Below, piece by piece: positions 25,088 to 34,044 of a stretch of DNA of 57,823 nt. This DNA comes from Pseudomonas sp. R37(2017) (GTDB lineage Bacteria; Pseudomonadota; Gammaproteobacteria; Pseudomonadales; Pseudomonadaceae), in contig NZ_NEHO01000024.1 in assembly GCF_002113375.1 (NCBI RefSeq), forward strand, positions 5,471 through 63,293, read 5' to 3'. Each line of letters starts with the position of its first letter. Position 1 is the stretch's first letter. The position numbers and the translations under genes were made by a program. The notes beneath the pieces were generated by a model. It was not told where the DNA came from. It did not search any database and saw only the letters and a list, made by a program, of their open reading frames with translations.

Positions 25088-26587
25088 ATGAACATTCTCT
25101 ACGATGAGCGCGTTGACGGCGCCTTGCCCAACGTCGACAGACAGGCGCTGCTCCATGCCCTGCAAACCCGCTTGCCGGCTCTGGAGATCCTGCATCAGCA
25201 GGAGGAACTCAAGCCCTACGAATGCGATGGACTGTCGGCCTATCGCACCACCCCGATGCTGGTGGTGCTGCCCCGGCATATCGACGAGGTGCAAGGGGTG
25301 CTGCGCGTCTGCCATGAACGGCAGGTCCCCGTGGTGGCCCGGGGGGCCGGCACCGGTTTGTCCGGTGGTGCGCTGCCTCTGGAGAAAGGCGTGCTGCTGG
25401 TGATGGCACGCTTCAACAACATCCTGCACATCGATCCCGCCGCCCGTACCGCAAGGGTTCAGCCCGGCGTGCGCAATCTGGCGATTTCCCAGGCTGCCGC
25501 GCCGTTCGGCCTGTATTACGCGCCGGACCCCTCCTCGCAAATCGCCTGCTCCATCGGCGGCAACGTCGCGGAAAATGCCGGTGGCGTGCACTGCCTGAAG
25601 TACGGCCTGACCGTGCACAACGTACTCAAGGTCGACATCCTCACCGTCGATGGCGAGCATCTGAGCCTGGGCTCCGATGCCCTCGACGCCCCCGGTTTCG
25701 ACCTGCTGGCACTGTTCACAGGCTCCGAAGGCCTGCTCGGGGTGATTACCGAGGTCACGGTCAAACTGCTGCCCAAACCCCAGACCGCCAAGGTGCTGCT
25801 GGCGGCGTTCGATTCCGTGGAAAAAGCCGGACGCGCAGTCGGCGACATCATTGCCGCCGGCATCATCCCCGGCGGCCTGGAAATGATGGACAACCTGGCC
25901 ATCCGCGCCGCCGAGGACTTCATCCACGCCGGTTATCCGGTGGATGCACAAGCCATCCTGCTGTGCGAACTCGATGGTGTCGAAGCCGATGTCTGCGATG
26001 ACTGCGACCGGGTGCGCCAGGTTCTGCAACAGGCCGGCGCGATCGAGTTGCGCCAGGCCAGGGATGAAGCCGAGCGCGTGCGTTTCTGGGCCGGGCGCAA
26101 GAATGCCTTCCCGGCGGTGGGTCGCCTCTCGCCGGACTATTACTGCATGGACGGCACCATCCCCCGGCGCGAACTGCCCGGCGTTCTGCAGGCCATCGCC
26201 GAACTGTCGAACGAATACGGCCTGCGGGTGGCAAACGTGTTCCACGCCGGCGACGGCAACATGCATCCGTTGATTCTGTTCGACGCCAACCAACCCGGTG
26301 AACTGGATCGAGCCGAAGCCCTGGGCGGCAGGATTCTGGAGTTGTGCGTGAAAGTCGGCGGCAGCATCACCGGGGAACACGGGGTGGGCCGCGAGAAGAT
26401 CAACCAGATGTGCACGCAGTTCAACAGCGATGAACTGACCCTGTTCCATGCCATCAAAGCCGCCTTCGACCCGAGCGGCCTGCTCAACCCCGGCAAGAAT
26501 ATTCCGACCCTGCACCGCTGCGCCGAATTCGGTGCCATGCATGTGCATGGCGGTCAACTGCCCTTCCCCGGGCTGGAGCGTTTCTGA
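25088..26587 (+). CDS. glcD: Glycolate oxidase FAD subunit GlcD
   Basis: 499 residues, the standard GlcD length. The start is the ATG MNILYDERVDG; the ribosome-binding site is weak. The N-terminal FAD_binding_4 domain carries RGAGTGLSGGALPLEKG (about 80-96), PDPSSQIACSIGGNVAENAG and GSEGLLGVITE. The C-terminal FAD-linked oxidase domain has VFHAGDGNMHPLIL and ITGEHGVGREK. It oxidises glycolate to glyoxylate with GlcE and GlcF at the inner membrane. Its TGA overlaps the glcE ATG by one base. Confidence 0.93.
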   Translation: MNILYDERVDGALPNVDRQALLHALQTRLPALEILHQQEELKPYECDGLSAYRTTPMLVVLPRHIDEVQGVLRVCHERQVPVVARGAGTGLSGGALPLEKGVLLVMARFNNILHIDPAARTARVQPGVRNLAISQAAAPFGLYYAPDPSSQIACSIGGNVAENAGGVHCLKYGLTVHNVLKVDILTVDGEHLSLGSDALDAPGFDLLALFTGSEGLLGVITEVTVKLLPKPQTAKVLLAAFDSVEKAGRAVGDIIAAGIIPGGLEMMDNLAIRAAEDFIHAGYPVDAQAILLCELDGVEADVCDDCDRVRQVLQQAGAIELRQARDEAERVRFWAGRKNAFPAVGRLSPDYYCMDGTIPRRELPGVLQAIAELSNEYGLRVANVFHAGDGNMHPLILFDANQPGELDRAEALGGRILELCVKVGGSITGEHGVGREKINQMCTQFNSDELTLFHAIKAAFDPSGLLNPGKNIPTLHRCAEFGAMHVHGGQLPFPGLERF

Positions 26588-27651
26588 TGCGCGGCCCTGA
26601 CGTTTTCGATGACAGCCAGTCTCTGCTGGAACAGGTCAATCAGGCGCTGGAAGACGCCACGCCGTTGCGCATTCAGGGCTCCAACAGCAAAGGCTTTCTC
26701 GGGCGAACCACCGCCGGGGAAATTCTCGATACTCGCTCGCACCGGGGCATCGTCAGCTACGACCCGACTGAACTGGTGATCACCGTCCGCTGCGGCACCC
26801 CGCTGTCGGAACTGGCGCAAGTGCTGGATGACGCGCAACAGATGCTGCCCTGCGAGCCGCCGTCCTTCGGCGACGGTGCCACCGTCGGCGGCATGATCGC
26901 CTGCGGGTTGTCCGGGCCACGGCGCCCGTGGTCTGGCTCGGTGCGGGATTTCGTCCTCGGCACGCGGGTCATCACAGGGCAAGGCAAGCTGTTGCGCTTC
27001 GGTGGCGAGGTGATGAAAAACGTCGCCGGCTACGACCTGTCGCGCCTGATGGCCGGCAGTTACGGCTGCCTCGGGCTGATCACCGAGGTCTCGCTCAAAG
27101 TGCTGCCCAAACCCCGGCAATGCTTGAGCATCAGCCTGGAAATGGACATCGAACGGGCCTTGCCGAGCCTGGCGCAATGGGGCCAGCAACCATTGCCGAT
27201 CAGCGCGGCCTGTCACGACGGGACACGCCTGCACCTGCGCCTGGAGGGCGGTGAAGGCTCGGTGGCGGCGGCCCATGAGCGCCTCGGCGGCGAACGGCTG
27301 GCCCCTGCATTCTGGGGCGATCTCAACGAACAGCGCCTGAGCTGCTTCGATGAGGACCAGCCGCTGTGGCGCCTGTCCCTGCCGCACAACACGCCGGTCC
27401 TGGCGCTGCCGGGTCGCCAGTTGATCGACTGGGGCGGCGCCCAGCGCTGGTTGAAGTCCGATGCCGAAGCGGCGTTCATCCGCCAGGTCGTCGACGAGGT
27501 CGGCGGCCACGCCACCTGCTTCAGCCACGGCCTGACCGACACCCCGTTCCACCCGCTGCCACCGGCGCTGATGCGTTATCACCGCCACCTCAAACAACAA
27601 CTCGATCCACGGGGCATCTTCAACCCCGGACGCCTGTACGCGGAGCTTTGA
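26587..27651 (+). CDS. glcE: Glycolate oxidase FAD-binding subunit GlcE
   Basis: 354 residues, start overlapping the glcD stop (TGATG). It is a truncated relative of GlcD with the FAD_binding_4 fold: LRIQGSNSKGFLGR near the N-terminus, FGDGATVGGMIACGLSGPRRPW in the middle (the flavin-contact loop), and AGSYGCLGLITEVSLKVLPK. It lacks the full C-terminal domain. GlcD, E and F form the active membrane complex. The glcF start follows after 3 nt. Confidence 0.92.
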   Translation: MRGPDVFDDSQSLLEQVNQALEDATPLRIQGSNSKGFLGRTTAGEILDTRSHRGIVSYDPTELVITVRCGTPLSELAQVLDDAQQMLPCEPPSFGDGATVGGMIACGLSGPRRPWSGSVRDFVLGTRVITGQGKLLRFGGEVMKNVAGYDLSRLMAGSYGCLGLITEVSLKVLPKPRQCLSISLEMDIERALPSLAQWGQQPLPISAACHDGTRLHLRLEGGEGSVAAAHERLGGERLAPAFWGDLNEQRLSCFDEDQPLWRLSLPHNTPVLALPGRQLIDWGGAQRWLKSDAEAAFIRQVVDEVGGHATCFSHGLTDTPFHPLPPALMRYHRHLKQQLDPRGIFNPGRLYAEL

Positions 27652-27654
27652 ACC

Positions 27655-28872
27655 ATGCAGACGACCTTGAGTGAACGCGCCAGCCATCTGCCCCGTGCCG
27701 CAGAAGCCGAAAGCATTCTGCGCACCTGCGTGCACTGTGGGTTCTGCAATGCCACCTGTCCGACCTACCAATTGCTCGGCGATGAACTGGACGGACCGCG
27801 GGGCCGCATCTACCTGATCAAGCAAGTGCTGGAAGGCAACGAAGTCACGCAAAAGACCCAGCAACACCTGGATCGCTGCCTGTCGTGTCGCAATTGCGAA
27901 ACCACCTGCCCGTCGGGCGTCGATTACCACAACCTGCTGGACATCGGGCGGGCGGTGGTCGATGCGGCGGTGCCGCGCCCGCTCGGTCAACGCCTGTTGC
28001 GCGAAGGGTTGCGCCAGACCGTACCGCATCCGGATCTGTTCAAGAGCCTGGTCGAAGGCGGACAGGTGTTCCGCGCCCTGCTGCCCGGCCCCCTGCAAAG
28101 CAAGCTGCCGCGCAGTGTCTACCCGGCCAAGCCGCGCCCCATGACTCACCGTGAGCGCCAGGTGCTGATGCTCGAAGGTTGCGTGCAGCCCGGCCTGTCA
28201 CCCAACACCAATGCCGCCGCCGCGCGGGTGCTGGACCGGTTGGGAATCAGTGTCATCGCGACCCGCGAAGCCGGTTGCTGCGGCGCCGTGGACTACCACC
28301 TGGACGCCCAGGCCGCCGGTCTCGACCGCGCCCGGCGCAACATCGACGCATGGTGGCCGGGCATCGAAAAAGGCGCCGAGGCGATTGTGCAGACCGCCAG
28401 CGGTTGCGGCGCCTTCATCAAGGATTACGGCCATCTGCTCGCCAGCGACCCGGCCTATGCCGACAAGGCGAAAAAAGTCAGCGAACTGGCCCGGGACCTG
28501 GTGGAGGTCTTGCGCGACGAACCCCTGGAAAAACTCGGGATCCACGCCTCCCAACGCCTGGCCTTCCATTGCCCCTGCACCTTGCAGCACGGGCAAAAGC
28601 TCGGCGGTGCCGTGGAAGCGCTGCTGAGCGGCCTCGGTTTCAACCTGACGCCCGTCCCCGACGGGCACCTGTGCTGTGGCTCGGCGGGCACCTATTCGCT
28701 GACCCAGCCCGAACTGTCGCGACAACTGCGCGACAACAAGCTCAACGCCCTGGAAAGCGGTCACCCCGAGGTGATTGTCACGGCCAACATCGGTTGCCAG
28801 TCGCACCTCGACGGCGCGGGCCGGACCCCGGTGCGGCACTGGATCGAACTGGTCGAAGCCGCCCTGCCATAA
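27655..28872 (+). CDS. glcF: Glycolate oxidase iron-sulfur subunit GlcF
   Basis: 405 residues. Two ferredoxin-type 4Fe-4S motifs lie near the N-terminus, CVHCGFCNATCPTY (about 25-38) and CLSCRNCETTCPSGV (about 76-90). Two CCG domains follow, marked by GCCGAVDYH and CCGSAGTYSL. The Fe-S protein carries electrons from the GlcD/E flavins to the quinone pool. Its start is 3 nt after glcE and glcG begins 18 nt after its stop, so glcDEFG is one operon. Confidence 0.93.
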   Translation: MQTTLSERASHLPRAAEAESILRTCVHCGFCNATCPTYQLLGDELDGPRGRIYLIKQVLEGNEVTQKTQQHLDRCLSCRNCETTCPSGVDYHNLLDIGRAVVDAAVPRPLGQRLLREGLRQTVPHPDLFKSLVEGGQVFRALLPGPLQSKLPRSVYPAKPRPMTHRERQVLMLEGCVQPGLSPNTNAAAARVLDRLGISVIATREAGCCGAVDYHLDAQAAGLDRARRNIDAWWPGIEKGAEAIVQTASGCGAFIKDYGHLLASDPAYADKAKKVSELARDLVEVLRDEPLEKLGIHASQRLAFHCPCTLQHGQKLGGAVEALLSGLGFNLTPVPDGHLCCGSAGTYSLTQPELSRQLRDNKLNALESGHPEVIVTANIGCQSHLDGAGRTPVRHWIELVEAALP

Positions 28873-28890
28873 GCGACCCTGGAGATGCCC

Positions 28891-29292
28891 ATGAACAGCA
28901 AAGCCGTCCTGACCCAGACCGAAGTCGGCCAGATCATCAAAGCCGCCCGCGCCGAAGCCCAGGCCAATCAATGGGCGGTCACCATCGTGGTGGTCGATGA
29001 CGGCGGCCACCCGCTGGCCCTGGAACGCCTCGACGGCTGTGCGCCGAGCAGCGCGTACATCGCCACCGAAAAAGCGCGCACCTCGGCCCTCGGGCGGCGC
29101 GAATCGAAAAGCTATGAGGACATGGTCAACAGTGGGCGCTACGCTTTCCTGTCGGCACCGGTGCTGACGTCGCTGGCCGGTGGCGTGCCGATCGTTTTCG
29201 ATGGGCAGGTGATCGGTGCTGTCGGGGTGTCGGGCGTCAAGCCCGAACAGGATGCACAAGTGGCCAAGGCCGGGGCGCAGTGCCTGGAATGA
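28891..29292 (+). CDS. glcG: GlcG/HbpS family protein
   Basis: The ATG at 28891 is chosen because GGAG lies 6 nt upstream, whereas an ATG at 28885 would touch that site. The 133-residue product matches the GlcG/HbpS fold: AEAQANQWAVTIVVVDDGGH near residue 22, ALERLDGCAPSSAYIATEKART and GGVPIVFDGQVIGAVGVSG. HbpS binds haem in Streptomyces. GlcG has no proven reaction in glycolate use but is always in this operon. A glcC regulator gene is absent from this locus. Confidence 0.88.
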   Translation: MNSKAVLTQTEVGQIIKAARAEAQANQWAVTIVVVDDGGHPLALERLDGCAPSSAYIATEKARTSALGRRESKSYEDMVNSGRYAFLSAPVLTSLAGGVPIVFDGQVIGAVGVSGVKPEQDAQVAKAGAQCLE

Positions 29293-29315
29293 AATTTTGA
29301 CACCACCACTTACCC

Positions 29316-29410
29316 CCTGTAGGAGCGAGCCTGCTCGCGAAAGCGCCATATCAGGCGAAACCTGTGTTGAATGACACTACGTGATCGCGAGCATGCTCGC
29401 TCCTACAGGG
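29316..29410. repeat. REPIN after the glc operon
   Basis: CCTGTAGGAGCGAGCCTGCT and inverted GAGCATGCTCGCTCCTACAG flank about 45 bp. Confidence 0.85.
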
Positions 29411-29443
29411 GTCGTGTTAAACCAGCCGAGAGGAATTGCTGCA

Positions 29444-30331
29444 ATGACCCGCCTGACCGCAAAAGACTTCGCCCCCGAACTGCTGGAGCTCTACGACTAC
29501 TACGCCCACGGCAAGATCAACCGCCGGGAGTTTCTCGACCGTGCGGCGTTGTTTGCCTTCGGCGGTTTGACCGCTGGCGCCCTGCTCGCCGCGCTCAGCC
29601 CCGACTATGCGCTGGCCGAGCAGGTCGAGTTCACCGATCCGGACATTCTTGCCGAATACGTCACCTACCCGTCGCCCAAGGGCCACGGCGAGGTTCGCGG
29701 TTACCTGGTGCGTCCGGCCAAGGCCAGCGGCAAGGTGCCGGCGGTGGTGGTGGTGCACGAGAACCGTGGGCTCAACCCCTACATCGAAGACGTGGCGCGG
29801 CGTCTGGCCAAGGCCGGCTTCATCGCCCTCGCCCCGGACGGCCTGAGTTCGCTCGGCGGTTATCCCGGCAATGACGACAAGGGCCGCGAACTACAGGCCT
29901 CGGTCGACCCGGAAAAGCTGATGAACGACTTTTTCGCCGCCGTCGAGTGGATGATGAAACACCCGGCCGCCACAGGCAAAGTCGGCATCACCGGGTTCTG
30001 CTACGGCGGTGGCGTGACCAATGCCGCGGCCGTGGCCTACCCGGAACTGGGAGCCGCCGTGTCGTTTTATGGCCGTCAGCCGGCAGCCGAGGAAGTGCCC
30101 CGGATCAAGGCCCCGTTGATGCTGCACTATGGCGAACTGGATACGCGTATCAATGAAGGCTGGCCCGCCTTCGAGAAAGCATTGAAGGCCGGGGGCAAGA
30201 CCTATGAGGCCTACTTTTACCCGGGCTGCAACCATGGCTTCCACAACGACTCGACGCCGCGTTATGACGAAGCGGCGGCCAAACTGGCGTGGGAGCGGAC
30301 GTTGGGGTGGTTTCGCAAGTATCTGGTTTGA
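29444..30331 (+). CDS. Exported dienelactone-hydrolase-like protein (Tat signal)
   Basis: The ATG at 29444 follows GAGAGGA. The 295-residue product has a twin-arginine-like signal with NRREFLDRA (about 25-33), a hydrophobic stretch and a cut after YALA (about residue 58). The mature part is an alpha/beta-hydrolase of the dienelactone hydrolase family: VVVVHENRGL, the nucleophile elbow GFCYGGG with Cys as nucleophile, and the final His in GCNHGFHND. It resembles YghX of E. coli. Natural substrate unknown. Confidence 0.85.
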   Translation: MTRLTAKDFAPELLELYDYYAHGKINRREFLDRAALFAFGGLTAGALLAALSPDYALAEQVEFTDPDILAEYVTYPSPKGHGEVRGYLVRPAKASGKVPAVVVVHENRGLNPYIEDVARRLAKAGFIALAPDGLSSLGGYPGNDDKGRELQASVDPEKLMNDFFAAVEWMMKHPAATGKVGITGFCYGGGVTNAAAVAYPELGAAVSFYGRQPAAEEVPRIKAPLMLHYGELDTRINEGWPAFEKALKAGGKTYEAYFYPGCNHGFHNDSTPRYDEAAAKLAWERTLGWFRKYLV

Positions 30332-30361
30332 CCGCAAGAACCTGGTCAGCATGGCCGGCCT

Positions 30362-30459
30362 CTTCGCGAGCAGGCTCGCTCCCACATTGGATTTCGGTCG
30401 AACACAGATTTCATGTTCACCGAAGCCCCCTGTGGGAGCGAGCCTGCTCGCGAAAGCGG
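30362..30459. repeat. REPIN between convergent genes
   Basis: CTTCGCGAGCAGGCTCGCTC and inverted TGGGAGCGAGCCTGCTCGCG flank about 40 bp, ending 16 nt before the peroxiredoxin stop. Confidence 0.85.
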
Positions 30460-30474
30460 TCTGACTGCTGGTGA

Positions 30475-31128
30475 TTACTTCGGCTGAGCCACAGTCCGCA
30501 GATACGGCTTGAGGGTCTTGAAGCCATCCGGGTATTTCTTCTTCGCATCTTCGTCAGACACTGAAGTCGGGATGATCACATCTTCACCCGGCCGCCAGTT
30601 CACCGGCGTGGCCACGGTGTGTGTGGCGTTCAGTTGCAGGGAATCGAGCAGGCGCAGCACTTCATCGAAATTGCGCCCGGCGCTCATCGGGTAGATCAGC
30701 ATGGCCTTGACCTTCTTGTCCGGGCCGACGATGAACACCGAACGCACCGTGGCGTTGTCCACCGCCGTACGCGCGCCACCGCTGGCATTGGGGTGGATCA
30801 TGTCGTAGAGCTTGGCCACCACCAGGTTTTCGTCGCCGATCAGCGGATAGTTGACCGCGCACCCCTGAGTCTCGGCGATGTCACCGACCCAGCGGTTGTG
30901 GTCGCTGACCGGGTCGACGCTGAGGCCGAGGACCTTGGTGTTGCGCTTGTCGAACTCCGGCTTGAGTTTGGCCAGGTAACCCAGTTCGGTAGTGCATACC
31001 GGAGTGAAGTCCTTGGGATGGGAAAACAGGATGGCCCAGCCATCGCCGATCCATTGGTGAAAATTGAGGGTGCCTTCGGTGGTGTCGGCGGTGAAATCCG
31101 GTGCTTCGTCGCCAATACGAATAGCCAT
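30475..31128 (-). CDS. lsfA: 1-Cys peroxiredoxin, LsfA/Prx6 type
   Basis: The ATG at 31128 has AAGGAG about 7 nt upstream; the longer frame has no support. The 217-residue length, the active-site FTPVCTTELG (Cys near residue 45) and the long C-terminal domain (NWRPGEDVIIPTSVSDEDA) mark the Prx6/LsfA group. It reduces peroxides in the cytoplasm. LsfA of P. aeruginosa is H2O2-induced and sulfate-starvation linked, but no operator was recognised here. It stands alone, convergent with the hydrolase gene across a REPIN. Confidence 0.88.
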   Translation of the reverse strand: MAIRIGDEAPDFTADTTEGTLNFHQWIGDGWAILFSHPKDFTPVCTTELGYLAKLKPEFDKRNTKVLGLSVDPVSDHNRWVGDIAETQGCAVNYPLIGDENLVVAKLYDMIHPNASGGARTAVDNATVRSVFIVGPDKKVKAMLIYPMSAGRNFDEVLRLLDSLQLNATHTVATPVNWRPGEDVIIPTSVSDEDAKKKYPDGFKTLKPYLRTVAQPK

Positions 31129-31251
31129 GTTCGATCTCCTTGCAGTGATGGACCGGGACGCCGTCAGGGCACCAAACGCGCTTTCAACGGCATGGACGCG
31201 AGACAGTATAGGAGAGGTTCGGTGAATCACCGACCTGCGCCGGATGAGTCA

Positions 31252-32196
31252 TCAGCTCACCAGCGCAATCAGCTGATGACGCTGGGCATCGGTCAGCATC
31301 GGACCGAAGCCTGCCCTGGCGTTTTCCGCCATGTAGCGCGGGTTGCCAGTGCCCGGAATCACGCAGGTCACCGCCGAATGCGACAGCAGGAATTTCAGCG
31401 CCAGTTGTGGCCAGGTCTTGACCCCGACTTGCGCCGCCCAGCCTGGCAGCGGTCTGTCTTTGAGTTTGGCCAGCAGGCCGCCACCGCCAAACGGCCGATT
31501 GCAGATCACCGCCACGCCCCGTTCGCGGCACAACGGCAGCAAGCGTTTCTCGACGCCGCGATCATCCAGCGCGTAGTTGATCTGCAAGAAATCCAGTGGC
31601 TCGGCCTTGAGTACCGCTTCCACTTCTTCGTAGGCCGCTGCGGTGTAATGGGTAATGCCGATGTAGCGAATGCGCCCTTTTTCCTTCCAGTGGCGCAGGG
31701 TCGGCAGGTGCGTCTGCCAGTCCAGCAGGTTGTGGATCTGCATCAGGTCGATCCGATCGGTCTGCAACAGGGCGAAGGATTGCTCCATCTGCGCCATGCC
31801 TTCTTCGCGGCCGCGGGTCCACACCTTGGTGGCCAGGAACGCCGGTGAGCGCGGTTCATGGATCGACAGCAGTTCGCCGGTAGTCTGTTCGGCGCGACCG
31901 TACATCGGCGAGCTGTCGATCAGCGTGCCACCCTTTTCGAACAACGCATCCAGTACCGCGGGCAAGTCCTTGTATTGCGCTTGCGAAGGCTCGACGTCGA
32001 ATCCGCGATAAGTGCCCAGGCCTACGATCGGCAAGGGCTCGTTACTGGAAGGAATGGCGCGAGTCTGCATGGTCTTGCCTCCTGTTCCCGTCGGCGGCGC
32101 GGGTTGCGCACCCGCCGCACCGAACGTGAGGACCGCCGAAGCACCGGCAGCCAGCGTGAGTATTTCTCTACGGGTGTACCCCTCAGGATGGCTCAT
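31252..32196 (-). CDS. Aldo/keto reductase with Tat-type signal
   Basis: 314 residues from the ATG at 32196. The N-terminus YTRREILTLAAGASAVLTFGA resembles a twin-arginine signal, cut after about residue 30. The rest is an aldo/keto reductase barrel: GLGTYRGFD, the catalytic Asp and Tyr in GTLIDSSPMYG, the Lys in FLATKVW, and the His in LMQIHNLLDW. The cofactor end VTCVIPGTGNP is present. AKRs normally use cytoplasmic NADPH, so an exported copy is odd. The signal could be a remnant, or the start may lie downstream at the ATG of MQTRAIPSSN. Confidence 0.8.
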   Translation of the reverse strand: MSHPEGYTRREILTLAAGASAVLTFGAAGAQPAPPTGTGGKTMQTRAIPSSNEPLPIVGLGTYRGFDVEPSQAQYKDLPAVLDALFEKGGTLIDSSPMYGRAEQTTGELLSIHEPRSPAFLATKVWTRGREEGMAQMEQSFALLQTDRIDLMQIHNLLDWQTHLPTLRHWKEKGRIRYIGITHYTAAAYEEVEAVLKAEPLDFLQINYALDDRGVEKRLLPLCRERGVAVICNRPFGGGGLLAKLKDRPLPGWAAQVGVKTWPQLALKFLLSHSAVTCVIPGTGNPRYMAENARAGFGPMLTDAQRHQLIALVS

Positions 32197-32321
32197 AAAA
32201 CACTTCTCACCAGTCGCTCGGGTTCGGCCCGTTGCGCCTACAGTACGGACAACCCGCGCCACGGGGCGTTTGACTACACTCAGAAAGCCTTGCGCCAGTC
32301 ACTTCCAAACCCCGAGCAGTC

Positions 32322-33110
32322 ATGCCGCCCACTAACGTTAGTCGAATGTCGCGTCCCCTGGTGTTACTCGTCGTCATCGTCGCTGCGCTGTACCTGGTGC
32401 TGTGCGTCACGCTGTTCGTGTTTCAACGGGCGCTGATCTATTACCCGCAACCGCGCACCGTCGGAACGGCTGAAACGCTGCTCGCCCTGCCGGTCGCCGA
32501 CGCAAAGGTACTGGTCACTGTCCGTTCCCACGAAGGTCCCAACGCGCTGATTTACTTTGGCGGCAATGCCGAAGACGTCTCGCGCAACCTGCCCGGATTT
32601 ACCCAGGCATTCCCAGACTACGCGCTGTACCTGCTGCACTACCGTGGCTACGGCGGCAGTTCCGGCTCGCCTTCCGAAGAGGCCATTGCCGGCGATGCCA
32701 TCACGTTGTTCGACACGGTTTATGCCAGCCATGGGCATGTAGCGGTGGTCGGGCGCAGCCTGGGTTCCGGAGTTGCCGTGCGCCTTGCCAGCCAGCGCCC
32801 TGCCGCGCGACTGGTGCTGATCACGCCCTACAACAGCCTCGAAGAGCTCGCCGCCCGTCAGTTCCGCTGGTTTCCTGTGCGCTGGTTGTTGAAGGACAAA
32901 TTCCAGTCCTGGCGCTACGCCGCCCACATCACGGTGCCGACATTGTTGATCGCGGCCGAGCATGACGAGGTGATTGCGCGCCCGAGCACCGAGCGCTTGT
33001 ATACGCACTTCGCCAAAGGCGTGGCATCACTGCGGGTGATACCGGGGACGGGGCATAACTCGATCAGCGAAAGCCCTGAATACCTCAAGGCGCTGGGGGA
33101 CGGGTTGTAG
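32322..33110 (+). CDS. Membrane-anchored alpha/beta hydrolase
   Basis: 262 residues. An N-terminal membrane anchor spans about residues 12-33. The hydrolase part has the oxyanion region HYRGYGGSSGSP, the nucleophile elbow GRSLGSG (Ser near residue 145), an Asp in IAAEHDEV and the catalytic His in GTGHNS. It resembles the BEM46/YfhR-like serine hydrolases, with the active site facing the periplasm. The start is uncertain: the upstream ATG has a weak GAG site, and another ATG lies at 32346. Substrate unknown. Confidence 0.8.
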   Translation: MPPTNVSRMSRPLVLLVVIVAALYLVLCVTLFVFQRALIYYPQPRTVGTAETLLALPVADAKVLVTVRSHEGPNALIYFGGNAEDVSRNLPGFTQAFPDYALYLLHYRGYGGSSGSPSEEAIAGDAITLFDTVYASHGHVAVVGRSLGSGVAVRLASQRPAARLVLITPYNSLEELAARQFRWFPVRWLLKDKFQSWRYAAHITVPTLLIAAEHDEVIARPSTERLYTHFAKGVASLRVIPGTGHNSISESPEYLKALGDGL

Positions 33111-33125
33111 CGACAACCCTAGTCC

Positions 33126-33260
33126 TTGTGGCGAGGGGGCTTGCCCCCGTTGGACTACGAAGTAGTCCCAGCCCAGACGATAAGATATGTCAGGCAAAAC
33201 CCATGTCGGTGTTCTGCGACCGCTTCGCGGTCGAACGGGGGCAAGCCCCCTCGCCACAAA
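33126..33260. repeat. REPIN of the GTGGCGAGGG type
   Basis: TTGTGGCGAGGGGGCTTGCC and inverted GGCAAGCCCCCTCGCCACAA flank about 95 bp containing a further ACCGCTTCGCGGT hairpin. Related to 6815-6949. Confidence 0.85.
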
Positions 33261-33321
33261 CTGCAAAGTCACTGTCGGCAATCCGACATGACCATTGGTC
33301 CGAGATTGTGTTCTTCGCCTA

Positions 33322-33339
33322 ATAAAAACATATTTTTAT
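33322..33339. promoter_or_regulatory. AT-only palindrome in the promoter of the 212-aa/regulator pair
   Basis: ATAAAAA (33322-33328) and TTTTTAT (33333-33339) are exact reverse complements around CATA. It lies 48 bp before the start of the 212-aa gene and may be the operator of the regulator encoded next. Confidence 0.5.
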
Positions 33340-33386
33340 GTCTATATTGATATTGTCGAACGTTCCCACTCTCAGAGGGTGCCGTC

Positions 33387-34025
33387 ATGAATATCAAAAC
33401 CCTGGCTTTGCTCCTGCTGGCTTTCTGTGCGCAACCGGTCTGGAGCCAGACGCCTGCCGCTTCCCCCGCCTCACCCGCCGCTGCCGAAAGCCCCGCGCTG
33501 ACCACTCGCCTGGCCCTGCGCGACCTTTGGGTCGAACACATTTTCTGGATCAGAAACTACGCACTGGCCAATCAATCCGCCGACCAGAAGCAAGCCAAGG
33601 TCGCGGCGGACCAGGTGGTCGACAACGCCACCAAAATCGCCAATAGCATCGCCCCGCTCTACGGCCAGCCCGCGGCGGATCAACTGCTCAAGCTGCTCGC
33701 CGGTCACTGGGGTGCAGTGAAACACTACAGCGATGCCACGGTGGCCAAAGACACCAAGGGCAAAAAGGCCGCCGTCACCGATCTGACCAGCAATGCCAAG
33801 GCGATTGCGGCGTTCCTGGCCAGCGCCAACCCCAATCTGCCTGAAGCCACACTGGTCAACATGTTGTCGGCCCATGGCGGTCACCACATCGCCCAGATCG
33901 ATGAGTTTGCCGCCCACGATTACGCCGGCGAAGCCCGCACCTGGGCGATGATGCGCACGCACATCCTGGCCCTGGCCGATGCGTTGACCGGTGCCCTGGT
34001 CAAGCAATTCCCGGACAAGTTCTGA
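33387..34025 (+). CDS. Exported helical protein of unknown function
   Basis: 212 residues with a signal peptide (about 1-20, CAQPVWS/QT) and an Ala/Ser/Pro linker. The rest looks like a helical bundle: LALRDLWVEHIFWIRNYALAN, LLAGHWGAVKHYSDA, LSAHGGHHIAQIDEFAAHDY and WAMMRTHILALADAL. The His and Asp/Glu residues on several helices could bind metal, haem or iron-like centres; this is inference. It precedes a probable Fe-S regulator gene by 19 nt and seems to share its promoter, so the pair may sense and handle iron, nitric oxide or redox stress. Confidence 0.75.
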   Translation: MNIKTLALLLLAFCAQPVWSQTPAASPASPAAAESPALTTRLALRDLWVEHIFWIRNYALANQSADQKQAKVAADQVVDNATKIANSIAPLYGQPAADQLLKLLAGHWGAVKHYSDATVAKDTKGKKAAVTDLTSNAKAIAAFLASANPNLPEATLVNMLSAHGGHHIAQIDEFAAHDYAGEARTWAMMRTHILALADALTGALVKQFPDKF

Positions 34026-34044
34026 TAACACGCGAGGATCTCCC

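Noticed and set aside
33339..33361. An Anr/FNR box in front of the 212-aa gene
   Set aside because: TTGATATTGTCGAA has a good left half but a poor right half, so only the AT palindrome is reported there.
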